DNA of 64,000 nucleotides from contig JACKEI010000005.1 in assembly GCA_020633075.1 (NCBI GenBank), positions 62,001 through 126,000 on the forward strand. The letters run 5' to 3'. This document shows, one piece after another, positions 10,531 through 22,619 of this stretch (its first letter is position 1; each line of letters starts with the position of its first letter). Source of the stretch: Sandaracinaceae bacterium. GTDB taxonomy: Bacteria > Myxococcota_A > Polyangia > Polyangiales > Houyiibacteriaceae. The translations under genes were made by a program, and so were the position numbers. Under the pieces are notes generated by a model. That model was not told the origin of the DNA, made no database searches, and saw only the letters and a program-made list of their open reading frames with translations.

Positions 10531-11865
10531 ATGAGGACAGCGACTATCGTAGTCATCCTGACCACGGCGTGGTTCGGCGGCGTGCGTGCGACCCAGGCCC
10601 AGCCGGCGAGCGTCCCCGTCGACCTGAGCCAGCCGCCGGCGCGTGAGCCCGTCGACATCGGCGGAGTGCCCACAGCCCTGGAAGAGCTGCTCGCGTACGC
10701 CGAGCGCCACGCGCCAGCGATCGCCGTGGCCACCGCAGAGCTGCAGCTCGCACAAGCCGACGCTGGGGCAGCGGCCCCGCTCTTGCCCGACAACGCGGCG
10801 GTGCAGATCAGCCTCGGGCAGCGGCGCGCCGTGGCCGGGGGCACGGGGCTGGATGCTCAGCTGCAGCTGCTGCAGCCCATCGAGATCGGCGGCCAGCGGC
10901 GACAGCGGCGCGGGGTGGCGGCCCTCTCCCGCGCGTCTCGCGAGCGCGCGCTCGACCGCACACGCTGGGAGCTGCACCAGCAGCTGCACGCCGGCTATCG
11001 GCAGGCCATCGCGGCCCGTGAGCGGGCCGTGCTGACGCGGCAGCTCGCGTCCGTCGCCGAGCAGCTGCTCGACATCGCACGCCGCCGGGCACGCGCCAAC
11101 GACCTGGCCCCGCTGGTGGTCCGCATCGCCGAGGCCGAGGCCGCCCAGGCGCGGCAGCGCGCGGTGGGGGCGCTACAGGACTACCGCAGCGTCTGTCTGC
11201 AGCTGGCCGAGCTCTCCGGCTGGCAGCAAGCCGCTCCCCCCGAGCCTGTCGGGGACCTTCCCACACCCCGCCACGCCCCCACGCTGGACGAGCTCATGCA
11301 GATCGCGCTGGACCACAACGTGGACCTCCAGTGGCTGCGCGCCTCCGCCACCGAGGCCGCCGCTCGCGCACGGCTGGCCGCGCGGGACGCCTGGCCCGAC
11401 CCGGCCATCGGGCTGCAGTACGGCTACGAGGGCGCCACCAGCGCAGGCGGCGCGCAGCACATCGTGATGGGTGTGCTGCAGCTGCCCATCCCCTCGGCGG
11501 CGCTGAACCAAGAGGCGCGCGCGCGGACCACCGCAGAGCAGAGCGTCGCCGAGACGCGCACCGACGCGCGCGCCGCCGTCCTGCTGGCCCGCATCGAGCG
11601 TCTGCGCACCAGCGTCGACGCCGCCGCTGCGCGCGTTGCCGCGTTTGGTGAGGACGTGCTGCCGCGCTTCGCCGAGAACCTCAGCATGGTGCGCGAAGCG
11701 TTCGCGCTGGGGGAGTACGACATCCTGCGGGTCTCCGTGGCCCTCGAGCGCTTCCTCTCCGTGCAGCAGCAGGCGCTGGACGCCTACGTGGACTACTTCA
11801 ACGCGGTGGCCGAGCTGGAGCTGCAGCTGGGCCGCGAGATCTGGCCCGGCGAGGAGGGCTCGTGA
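10531..11865 (+). CDS. TolC-family outer-membrane efflux channel
   Basis: 444 residues from the ATG at 10531, where a signal peptide begins ('MRTATIVVILTTAWFGGVRA'); the open frame runs on 159 codons upstream but without coding character. The mature protein is almost all helical with two OEP repeats ('LEELLAYAERHAPAIAVATA', 'ARQRAVGALQDYRSVCLQL', 'LDELMQIALDHNVDLQWLRA'), like CzcC/CusC. It would form the outer-membrane duct of the tripartite pump encoded by the next two genes. Its stop overlaps the adaptor start (GTGA), so the genes are coupled. Confidence 0.9.
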   Translation: MRTATIVVILTTAWFGGVRATQAQPASVPVDLSQPPAREPVDIGGVPTALEELLAYAERHAPAIAVATAELQLAQADAGAAAPLLPDNAAVQISLGQRRAVAGGTGLDAQLQLLQPIEIGGQRRQRRGVAALSRASRERALDRTRWELHQQLHAGYRQAIAARERAVLTRQLASVAEQLLDIARRRARANDLAPLVVRIAEAEAAQARQRAVGALQDYRSVCLQLAELSGWQQAAPPEPVGDLPTPRHAPTLDELMQIALDHNVDLQWLRASATEAAARARLAARDAWPDPAIGLQYGYEGATSAGGAQHIVMGVLQLPIPSAALNQEARARTTAEQSVAETRTDARAAVLLARIERLRTSVDAAAARVAAFGEDVLPRFAENLSMVREAFALGEYDILRVSVALERFLSVQQQALDAYVDYFNAVAELELQLGREIWPGEEGS

Positions 11866-13082
11866 TGACCACTCTAGGCTTCCCCACGCGGCGCGTGGAC
11901 CTACCCTCGCCGCGCGCGCGACTTCTCCTCCCGCTGCTGAGCGCGCTGTGTGTGCTGCTGCTCGGCTGCGGCGGCCCGGGCGAGGGCCCGTCGGGTGACG
12001 AGCACGACGAGCACGACGAGCACGGCGAGCATGGCAACGAAGACGGCGCAGACGGCGACGGGTCGGTGCACCTCAGCGCAGCGGCCATCACGACCAGCGG
12101 CATCCGCGTCGGCGCGGTCGAGGAGCGCGCCCTGCGCGGCGGCGCGGGGTTGCCGGCCGAGCTCAGCTTCGACCCGCTCAGCGTGGCACACGTCTCTCCT
12201 CTCGCGAGCGGTCGCTTCGTGAGCGTGGAGGTGGAGCTGGGGCAGCGCGTCACCGCGGGCATGCTGTTGGCCATCGTCGCCTCCGAGACGGCGTCCGAGG
12301 CCAGCTCGCGCCTGACTGAAGCCCGCGCGCAGCTCGCCGCGGCCGAGACGGCGCTGGCCCGTCAGCGGCAGCTCGTGGGCGAGGGCATCGGCGCGCAGTC
12401 TGCGCTGGTCGACGCGGAGGCCGTGGTGGCCGGGCTGCGCGCGCGCAGCAGCGGGCTCTCGCGGCAGCTGGGCGTGCTGGGCTCCGGGCGCACGGGACAG
12501 CTGCGGCTGGTGGCCCCCATCGACGGCGTGGTCATCCAGCTGCACGCCACGCCCGGCGAGACGTCCAGCCACGAGGAGCCCGCGTTCACCATCGCCAACC
12601 CGGACGCCATCAGCGTGTACGTGCAGGTCCCCGAGCTCGCCATCTCCACGGTGCGCGTGGGGCAGCGCGCGCTCTTCCGACCACACGCGTTCCCGGAGCT
12701 GTCGCTGCCCGGCGTGGTGAATTACATCGCGCCGGCCATCGACACGGACACGCGCAGCCTGAGCATGCGCGTCGCCCTCGACGCCATGACCCCCAACCTG
12801 CTGAGCGGCATGTACGGCAGCCTCGAGATCCTGGGCGACGAGCGCCGCTCCCTGGCGCTGCCCTGCAACGCGGTGGTCACGCTCCGCGGTGTCTCGAGCG
12901 TGTTCGTGCCGGGTGAAGCCGAGGGTGAATTCAGGCCCGTGCCCGTGCGTGTCGGACGGCGTGGCGGGGCCTACTGCGAGCTACTCGACGGGCTACCGGC
13001 CGGCGCGCCGGTGGTCACGGCGGGCGCCTTCACGCTCAAGAGCGCGCTCTCCGTGGGCGATCTCGCCGAGCACGAGCACTGA
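11862..13082 (+). CDS. RND efflux periplasmic adaptor lipoprotein with His/Asp-rich N-terminus
   Basis: 406 residues from a GTG that overlaps the channel stop; an ATG one codon later is the alternative. Lipoprotein signal with lipobox LLLGC (Cys36). Directly after it is an acidic His-rich segment (residues 46-57, pattern (D/G)EH x4), which looks like a metal-binding tail. The rest is a membrane fusion protein: barrel-sandwich 'VSVEVELGQRVTAGMLLAIV', alpha-hairpin 'LTEARAQLAAAETALARQRQ', 'LVAPIDGVVIQLHATPGE', beta-barrel 'YVQVPELAISTVRVGQRA', matching the CzcB/CusB group. It bridges pump and channel. The pump gene starts 11 bases on. Confidence 0.9.
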   Translation: MMTTLGFPTRRVDLPSPRARLLLPLLSALCVLLLGCGGPGEGPSGDEHDEHDEHGEHGNEDGADGDGSVHLSAAAITTSGIRVGAVEERALRGGAGLPAELSFDPLSVAHVSPLASGRFVSVEVELGQRVTAGMLLAIVASETASEASSRLTEARAQLAAAETALARQRQLVGEGIGAQSALVDAEAVVAGLRARSSGLSRQLGVLGSGRTGQLRLVAPIDGVVIQLHATPGETSSHEEPAFTIANPDAISVYVQVPELAISTVRVGQRALFRPHAFPELSLPGVVNYIAPAIDTDTRSLSMRVALDAMTPNLLSGMYGSLEILGDERRSLALPCNAVVTLRGVSSVFVPGEAEGEFRPVPVRVGRRGGAYCELLDGLPAGAPVVTAGAFTLKSALSVGDLAEHEH

Positions 13083-13093
13083 CGGGTGGCGCC

Positions 13094-16288
<3,195 letters not shown>

Positions 16289-16327
16289 CGAGAGCTCCCC
16301 ACCCACGCGCTGGTCTCGAACGGCCTG

Positions 16328-16591
16328 CTAGCGGTCGCCGCTCTGGACCTTGGCGCGCGTACCGTGGCCCGCCGCGCCGCCGATCAGGCTGCCGCCGCCG
16401 CTCGCGCCCCGCTTGGTGCCGGTGCCCTCCACCACTTCCAGCGTGCCCGCCTCGATGAGCTTCTTGATGGGCGGATGCTCGAGCGCGCTCTCCTGCACGT
16501 TGGCCTGGCGGAGACCGCCCAAGAAGAGCGTCTTGCCCCCGGGGAGGCTGAGACGGATGGGCTTGGGGGTCTTGTTGTGGAGAGACTTCAT
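16328..16591 (-). CDS. Small hypothetical protein (LPGGKTLFLG motif)
   Basis: 87 residues from the ATG at 16591. The N-terminal half has a compact conserved-looking block: 'KTPKPIRLSLPGGKTLFLGG' then 'ALEHPPIKKLIEAGTLEVVE'. The C-terminus is a Gly/Lys/Arg-rich tail ('RGASGGGSLIGGAAGHG') without structure I can recognise. The first block resembles short proteins of unknown function seen in other bacteria ('.P.LPGGK.LHLGP...I'), but I cannot name the family. It is convergent with the pump gene (39 bases apart) and divergent from the secreted protein at 16731. Function unknown. Confidence 0.55.
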   Translation of the reverse strand: MKSLHNKTPKPIRLSLPGGKTLFLGGLRQANVQESALEHPPIKKLIEAGTLEVVEGTGTKRGASGGGSLIGGAAGHGTRAKVQSGDR

Positions 16592-16730
16592 GGTCCGGGG
16601 GAGCATGCACCATATTCCGAGCGATGACAGGGGAAGCGCGCCGGTCGCGCCGTGGGTCGGCGGGCTGACCCAGTGGGCTGGGCCCGCCCCGCCCCTTGCC
16701 AGACGCCACCGGGGCGCCGACGCTGTAGGC

Positions 16731-17180
16731 ATGACCGCTGGGACCTTCCGCTCGTTGCTGACGCTGCCCGTTGCCATGTGCTTCGCCTTCGCCAGCGTCT
16801 CGCTCCCCGCTCGCCCCGCCCGCGCCTGCTCCTGCGCCTGGTACGACGTGGCGCAGGCGAGGGAGCAGGCCACGCACGTGTTCGAAGGGGTCCTGGTGCG
16901 CGCTCTGCCTGCCAGCGGCACCACCCCCGAGCGGGCCGAGCTCCGCGTCGCGCGCGTCTGGAAGGGCGCGGTCACCCGCACCTTCGTCGTGCAGGCCACG
17001 CTGGGGCTCACCATGTGTCCCCCGCACTTCGAGGTCGGTGAGCGCTACATTCTCTACACCTCGGGTCCCGCCGACGCGCCCCGCGTGTCGTCGTGCGCGC
17101 GCTACGCCACGGGCGCCCAGCTGGCGACGGAGAGGGCCGCGCTGGGCCGGCCGCTGCAGACCTTCCCCGCCCGGCCCTGA
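16731..17180 (+). CDS. Secreted TIMP/NTR-like protein
   Basis: 149 residues from the ATG at 16731; the frame is open further upstream but only this start gives a signal peptide ('LLTLPVAMCFAFASVSLPA', cleavage around 'ARA/CSC'). The mature N-terminus begins with Cys-x-Cys (CSCAWY), as in tissue-inhibitor-of-metalloprotease/netrin-like folds, followed by an OB-like beta barrel ('HVFEGVLVRALPA', 'LRVARVWKGAVTRTFVVQA', 'FEVGERYILYTSG') and two further Cys. Proteins of this shape are common in Myxococcota and are extracellular or periplasmic. Protease inhibition is only suggested by fold. Confidence 0.72.
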   Translation: MTAGTFRSLLTLPVAMCFAFASVSLPARPARACSCAWYDVAQAREQATHVFEGVLVRALPASGTTPERAELRVARVWKGAVTRTFVVQATLGLTMCPPHFEVGERYILYTSGPADAPRVSSCARYATGAQLATERAALGRPLQTFPARP

Positions 17181-17229
17181 CACCCCTCCCCCGCGCAGTC
17201 ACCCGCGCCGCACATCACGCGGAAGCGGG

Positions 17230-17263
17230 GCGCGTCGGCTTGGCCAGCACGGCCCCGACGCGC
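17230..17263 (+). terminator. Hairpin between the secreted protein gene and dapD
   Basis: Perfect 9-base stem GCGCGTCGG / CCGACGCGC with a 16-base loop, 50 bases after the stop at 17180 and before dapD. A short TTC follows but there is no real T-tract, so intrinsic termination is uncertain. Confidence 0.4.
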
Positions 17264-17306
17264 TTCATCATGGTGCGAAGATAGCGCACGCTGCTATAGC
17301 CTCGCC

Positions 17307-18143
<837 letters not shown>

Positions 18144-18201
18144 GCGGAGGCGTGGGGCGGGCGGCCCGCGCGGACCGCCCTACGAACGGCACCGACAAAT
18201 C

Positions 18202-18220
18202 GTCCAGATAAAAACTGGAC
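18202..18220 (+). promoter_or_regulatory. Perfect inverted repeat (possible operator)
   Basis: GTCCAG-ataaaaa-CTGGAC, an AT-rich-centred 6-7-6 inverted repeat that stands out in GC-rich DNA. It lies 6 bases upstream of a good -35 hexamer, where an activator site would be expected. No regulator gene is adjacent. Confidence 0.5.
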
Positions 18221-18226
18221 AGGACA

Positions 18227-18254
18227 TTGACACGCGACTGAGGTCGTCTAGAGT
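18227..18254 (+). promoter_or_regulatory. Sigma-70-like promoter for the TerB-like gene
   Basis: A perfect -35 TTGACA at 18227, a 16-base spacer and -10 TAGAGT at 18249. It is the clearest vegetative-type promoter in the window. Transcription would start near 18261, leaving about 22 bases of leader with an AGGAG ahead of the ATG at 18283. Confidence 0.6.
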
Positions 18255-18282
18255 GAAGGCGTTCGCTCTAGGAGACCTCCGC

Positions 18283-18741
18283 ATGCACAACGCCCCAGAA
18301 ACGCGCCCCTTCGACCTGATTGCGCCCCTCCTCGACGTCCTCTGGGCCGACGGGCGCATGTCGTTTCCCCAGGTCCGCGCCGTCGACCAGGTCGCGACTC
18401 GCTTCGGGGTGGACGACGTGGCCATGCGCATCGCCCGCGTCCCGCTGGCTGACTTCGATGACGCCGCACCGCCCGCCACCCTGCGACCCGTGGCCTACGC
18501 ACTGGCCGTGTGGGTCGCGGGCATGGACGGGCGCCTCCACCCCAGCGAGGAGGCCGTGCTGCGTCACTTCGCGCAGTGGTGGGAGCTCGCCCCGGAGGTC
18601 GAACGTCAAGCACGGCGCATCGCGCTCGGCATGGCCCGCGTCGCTCGGGGGCGGCCCACGCAGACCCACCTCGAGGCTCTCTTGCGGGCTGCCCGTCAGC
18701 TCGGCTCCCACGACCTCCTGGTCGGGGAGCGGGCAGCATGA
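18283..18741 (+). CDS. TerB-like (tellurite resistance protein fold) protein
   Basis: 152 residues from the ATG at 18283, chosen because AGGAGA precedes it by 8 bases; an in-frame GTG at 18253 would sit inside the -10 hexamer. All-helical, with two EF-hand-like acidic turns typical of TerB-fold proteins: 'LLDVLWADGRMSFPQ' and 'AVWVAGMDGRLHPSEEAVLR'. The 'ADG..S..E' / 'DG.L...E' pattern is the family hallmark. Function of this group is poorly known (metal- or membrane-stress associated). The stop overlaps the start of the lipoprotein hydrolase (ATGA), so the two are translated together. Confidence 0.75.
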   Translation: MHNAPETRPFDLIAPLLDVLWADGRMSFPQVRAVDQVATRFGVDDVAMRIARVPLADFDDAAPPATLRPVAYALAVWVAGMDGRLHPSEEAVLRHFAQWWELAPEVERQARRIALGMARVARGRPTQTHLEALLRAARQLGSHDLLVGERAA

Positions 18742-19658
18742 GCACTCTGCGCGACGCGCTCCGGACCAGCAGCCAACGGACCATCCGAGCCCTCGCGATG
18801 GGGCTGTTGCTCCTGGGGGGCTGCGGGACGCTGCGGCCCACGACGTCCGAGCTGCGAATGTCCATGTACGAGCCGCGCACGGACAGCTCGAGCGAGGCGT
18901 TCACGCCGCGCGAGCGCCCCTCGAGCCGCGGCTGTCTGTTGGTCCTGCTGCCGGGCATCGGCGACGACCCGAGTGACTTCGAGCGGAACGGCTTCGTGCG
19001 CGACGTGGCCGCTCACTCGAGCGACTGCGAGGTGGTGCTGGTGGACGCACACCTCATGTTCTACCTGGCGCAGACGATGACGGAGCGCATCGCGATGGAC
19101 GTGCTGTACCCCGCCCACCGGCACGGCTACCGCTCGGTCTGGCTCGTGGGCATCTCGCTCGGCGGCTACGGTGCCATCCTCACGGCCCGCGCGTACCCGG
19201 ACCTGGTAGACGGCGTGGTGCTCATCGCGCCCATGCTCGGTGTCCCCCCGCGAGAGGACGGCGTCGCGCGCGAGATCATCGCCGCAGGCGGACTGCATGG
19301 CTGGCCCGGGCTGGACGCTCTCGCGCCAGCCCCACGTCACCACTTCCGCGAGCCCCGCTTGGTGTGGGACTGGCTGCGAGACGTGACGCTCACGCGTCCG
19401 GAGAGCCTGGTGCTGGCCTTCGGTGAAGAGGACCGCTACGAGCAGCGCCACCGTCTGCTCGCGCGCGCCATGGACCCGTCGCGCGTGTTTGCCGCGCCCG
19501 GCGAACACGAGTGGAAGACCTGGCGCCGGCTCTGGAACGATGTGCTGAGCTCGGAGCCATGGAGCACGGCAACGCCCGCCATGTGCCCCGACATCGGAAG
19601 CAGCCCGGCGCCCGCTGCCCAGAGCGAGGCAGCGGAGTTGGCCGCGGCAGCCTGCTGA
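18738..19658 (+). CDS. Alpha/beta hydrolase lipoprotein
   Basis: 306 residues from the ATG at 18738, overlapping the previous stop. Lipobox LLLLGGC near residue 30 puts it on a membrane. Alpha/beta-hydrolase core: 'LLVLLPGIGDDPSDF' oxyanion region, nucleophile elbow GISLGGYG with Ser140, acid 'LAFGEEDRY', and His257 in 'PGEHEWKTW'. The complete triad suggests an active esterase or carboxylic-ester hydrolase; substrate unknown. It is coupled to the TerB-like gene and probably shares its promoter. The C-terminus is a low-complexity Ala-rich tail. Confidence 0.8.
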   Translation: MSTLRDALRTSSQRTIRALAMGLLLLGGCGTLRPTTSELRMSMYEPRTDSSSEAFTPRERPSSRGCLLVLLPGIGDDPSDFERNGFVRDVAAHSSDCEVVLVDAHLMFYLAQTMTERIAMDVLYPAHRHGYRSVWLVGISLGGYGAILTARAYPDLVDGVVLIAPMLGVPPREDGVAREIIAAGGLHGWPGLDALAPAPRHHFREPRLVWDWLRDVTLTRPESLVLAFGEEDRYEQRHRLLARAMDPSRVFAAPGEHEWKTWRRLWNDVLSSEPWSTATPAMCPDIGSSPAPAAQSEAAELAAAAC

Positions 19659-19670
19659 ACCCCGCGACCC

Positions 19671-22508
19671 TCAGGGCAGCGCGCCCTCGATGTACTGCTG
19701 CGCGCGGGCGCTGGTGGCCATGCCCACCGCGGCACCGTTGATGCGGCCAATGCGGTCGTCCGGCCAGATGTGAATGCCACCGTAGAGGCGCGACTGCCCG
19801 GCCTGGTCCGCCGCGTCGGCATAGCGCGCCCACTGCAGGTGGACGTCCACGCTGGGACCGTCCTCGAACACCAGGTACCGGTTGGCCGGGGCCACGTACT
19901 CGTGGAAGCCGCCCGGGAAGTACGGGCTGCCGGTGTAGGCCGTGAGCGCCTCGGCCGCGGCGCGGCTGAAGGTGCTGTGCCCGGAGATGAAGCCCGGGAA
20001 GGCCGGCGTGACGAAGGTGCGGCGCTGATAGGGGATCCACTCGCGCGCCCGCATCCAGCCGACGGGCGTGTAGTCGTTGGCGCGGTCACCGGGCTCGCCA
20101 CGCCAGCCGCGGACGGCCAGCTCACCCTGGAACCAGCGCAGGTGCTCGTGCCTCTCGCCTGGGGCGGAGCTCTCCGCCGTGATCAGCTCGATCAGCCCGG
20201 GCATCAGCGGCAGACCGCCGGCGTCGTAGCTGGGTAGGCTCGTGTCGCTGCGCTGCCCGAGCTGGGCCATGTAGCGGATGAGCGTGATCGGGCGCGGCCC
20301 GAGGCTGTCGCGCTTCATGGCCCAGGCCACCACGGCCGCGTCGTGGGTGGCGGACGTGACGGTCAGGTAGATGCCCACGTCCCAGGCCAGGCGGTCGACG
20401 GCGCTCGCTGCACCAAAGGGCCGCAGGTCCGCGCCGGGCAGCTCGTCGCTGACCTCGTTGGCGAGCACCAGCCAGTGCCCGGGTGGCGTCTCCGACGTAG
20501 GGCCGTCCGCCCAGAACTCGGCCATCACGCGCGCGAAGTCCCCGCGCGGGACCACGTTGGGCGCATACGTGCCGCCGGTGACCGGATTGGTCGCGTAGCC
20601 TGTCCCGTCGTCGGCGCCGAGGGCGTTGTTGCCGAACGCGCCCGGGCTGATGTCGATGGTCGCGCCGTCGTCCACGTCCAGCTGCGCCGTGCGGCGAATG
20701 ACCTGCACCACCCAGTCCACCATCTCGGGGTCGCTCACGCTGGGGTAGCTCCCGCCCGGATCACCGTAGCGTCCCGTCATCATGTCCGGCTGCACCGCGA
20801 AGGGCTCCACGTCGCGCCAGTGCGCGCCGATGTAGGGCTGCACCGTGGTGTCCAGCACGATGCCGTTCTGCGTCTCGGCGGTGGCCAGGTTCAGCTGCTG
20901 CCACACGTCGGGGTCGGTCACGTTGGTGCCAAGGCGGTCCACCACCATGGGCGAGTTCACCGGCGTCCAGGCCGTCGTGTCCGCGTAGTTGTTGGCTTCG
21001 TTCGCGCCGTCGTCTGCGAAGCGGGCGATGACGGCGTTGCCGATGCGGTTGCCCACGGCAGCGGGCGTGTCGCCGACGGCGCTCGTGTCGCTCGGGTCGA
21101 GCCCCAGCACCCCCATGAAGCGCGTGTAGCAGTCGAGCGAGGTCGCGCCGCCCACCGCGGTGGCGTAGCGGTGCTGCAGCACGCGCAGCGCCGCGTACGA
21201 GATGGCCGTGTCCACATCTGCGGCGCTCCCTGGAACGTGACTCTCTTGCACGACCACGCCGTTCGCGGTCGCGTCGTAGGCCGCCCACGCGTCGTACATG
21301 GCGACCGCCACGTGGAAGAGGTTGCGCGCGTGCTTGGGCGGGTGTGGGATGTCACGCCGGATGGAGTTGAGCAGTTGCTCGCTCCAGCGGCGCGCGATGG
21401 TGCCCGTGGGAAAGACGTCGACGGCGGCCGCGGGGCAGGTCGTGCTCGGCGGCACGACCGGGTCGGGCGCCCACACCTCGGGCACGGTCGCCGACGTGCG
21501 CGCCTGCCCCTGGTCCAGCGCAGGAGTGAGCACCCCGCCTCCGACGGCCCACAGCTGCGTATCGGGAGCCGCGTAGAGCGCGTGCACGGACTCGGGCGGC
21601 GTGTCCCAGCCGAGGTCCACCAGCTCCCACTCGCCCACACGCCGGCTGCGCGCGGCGTAGCCGTTCTCCCCGGCAACCCAGACCGTGCGATCGGCGGCGA
21701 CGGTCACCGCCTGGAGCAAGGGCGCATCGGCGGGCGCGTCGTCCACGAAGCCGTCCACCCCGCCGCGCAGCACCACGCCCTGGCTGCGTCCGCCCACGAT
21801 CACCACCTCGCGGGCACTGCCCGTCACCGTGAAGAGGGACGCGGTGGTGCCCGACGGAACCACCGTGAGCGCGTCTCCGTCCCAGTGGAGCACGGTGCCG
21901 AGGCCGCCGACGATCCACACGTCATCGGCGGCGCGACCCCACACCTTGAAGAGCGCCGGCAGCTCACCGGCCTCGGTGCGCGGGAGGTCACTGGGCAGCG
22001 GGACCTCGCGGAACGCGGTGCCGTCCGAGCGCCACACGAAGCCGTCGCGTCCGGCGAAGCCGCCCACGGCCCACAGGTCGGTCGGGGTGGAGCCCCAGAC
22101 GCCGAACACCGTGTTGCCAAAGAAGGGAGGCGTCTCGAGGCGCTCCACCGCGTCGCCGTCGATGCGCAGGACGCTCGCGCCTCCGCCCGCCACGAACACG
22201 GGGCCGTCCGGGAAGCCGTGCACCCACCAGAGGTCATGCAGGATGCCCGTGTCCACCGTGGTCCAGGCGCTCCCGTCGAAGCGCAGCGCGAGCGGACGCG
22301 CGCCGACCGCGGGCTGGGCGCCCACCAGCCACACGTCGTCGGCCGCCGTCGCGGCCACCGAGAGCACGGCCGCGCCCGGATGCCCGGCAGCCTCCTCGAA
22401 CGCCGGAGCCGGACGCACCCGCGGTCCTCCCGAGCACCCACCCACCAAGACACACGCGACCACCCACAGCGCCGCGGTACCGCGGTCGCGAGAAGACAAG
22501 AGATCCAT
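19671..22508 (-). CDS. Lipoprotein fusing a beta-propeller to a vanadium haloperoxidase-like domain
   Basis: 945 residues. Lipoprotein signal with lipobox VGGC near residue 24. Residues of about 40-340 are a propeller-like run of repeats of the form 'ADDVWLVGAQPAVG', 'PTDLWAVGGFAG', 'ADDVWIVGGLGTVLHWDG'. The remaining ~560 residues match PAP2/vanadium-dependent haloperoxidases: helix 'NLFHVAVAMYDAWAAYDA', the vanadate motif KX6RP ('KRDSLGPRP' near residue 730), 'PGFISGHSTFSRAAAEAL' near 836 (the PSGH-type motif as ISGH) and 'YGGIHIWPDDRIGR' near 910. Family enzymes halogenate or use peroxide, and some are acid phosphatase relatives. The fusion of the two domains is unusual. Location: cell envelope. 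Confidence 0.85.
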   Translation of the reverse strand: MDLLSSRDRGTAALWVVACVLVGGCSGGPRVRPAPAFEEAAGHPGAAVLSVAATAADDVWLVGAQPAVGARPLALRFDGSAWTTVDTGILHDLWWVHGFPDGPVFVAGGGASVLRIDGDAVERLETPPFFGNTVFGVWGSTPTDLWAVGGFAGRDGFVWRSDGTAFREVPLPSDLPRTEAGELPALFKVWGRAADDVWIVGGLGTVLHWDGDALTVVPSGTTASLFTVTGSAREVVIVGGRSQGVVLRGGVDGFVDDAPADAPLLQAVTVAADRTVWVAGENGYAARSRRVGEWELVDLGWDTPPESVHALYAAPDTQLWAVGGGVLTPALDQGQARTSATVPEVWAPDPVVPPSTTCPAAAVDVFPTGTIARRWSEQLLNSIRRDIPHPPKHARNLFHVAVAMYDAWAAYDATANGVVVQESHVPGSAADVDTAISYAALRVLQHRYATAVGGATSLDCYTRFMGVLGLDPSDTSAVGDTPAAVGNRIGNAVIARFADDGANEANNYADTTAWTPVNSPMVVDRLGTNVTDPDVWQQLNLATAETQNGIVLDTTVQPYIGAHWRDVEPFAVQPDMMTGRYGDPGGSYPSVSDPEMVDWVVQVIRRTAQLDVDDGATIDISPGAFGNNALGADDGTGYATNPVTGGTYAPNVVPRGDFARVMAEFWADGPTSETPPGHWLVLANEVSDELPGADLRPFGAASAVDRLAWDVGIYLTVTSATHDAAVVAWAMKRDSLGPRPITLIRYMAQLGQRSDTSLPSYDAGGLPLMPGLIELITAESSAPGERHEHLRWFQGELAVRGWRGEPGDRANDYTPVGWMRAREWIPYQRRTFVTPAFPGFISGHSTFSRAAAEALTAYTGSPYFPGGFHEYVAPANRYLVFEDGPSVDVHLQWARYADAADQAGQSRLYGGIHIWPDDRIGRINGAAVGMATSARAQQYIEGALP

Positions 22509-22619
22509 CGAAAGACAGTGCCAGTCTGCGTGAGGCCGTCAAGACCGGCGGGCCACGTTCGTCGACAGCCGACGCGTCGGCTCGGCAGCGTCCCTCGCGC
22601 GGCGTACACTGTACACATC

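Noticed and set aside
20343..22619. N-terminal extension of the hydrolase at 22620 back to 20343
   Set aside because: The region is the complement of the haloperoxidase gene; hydrolase similarity begins only after 22620.
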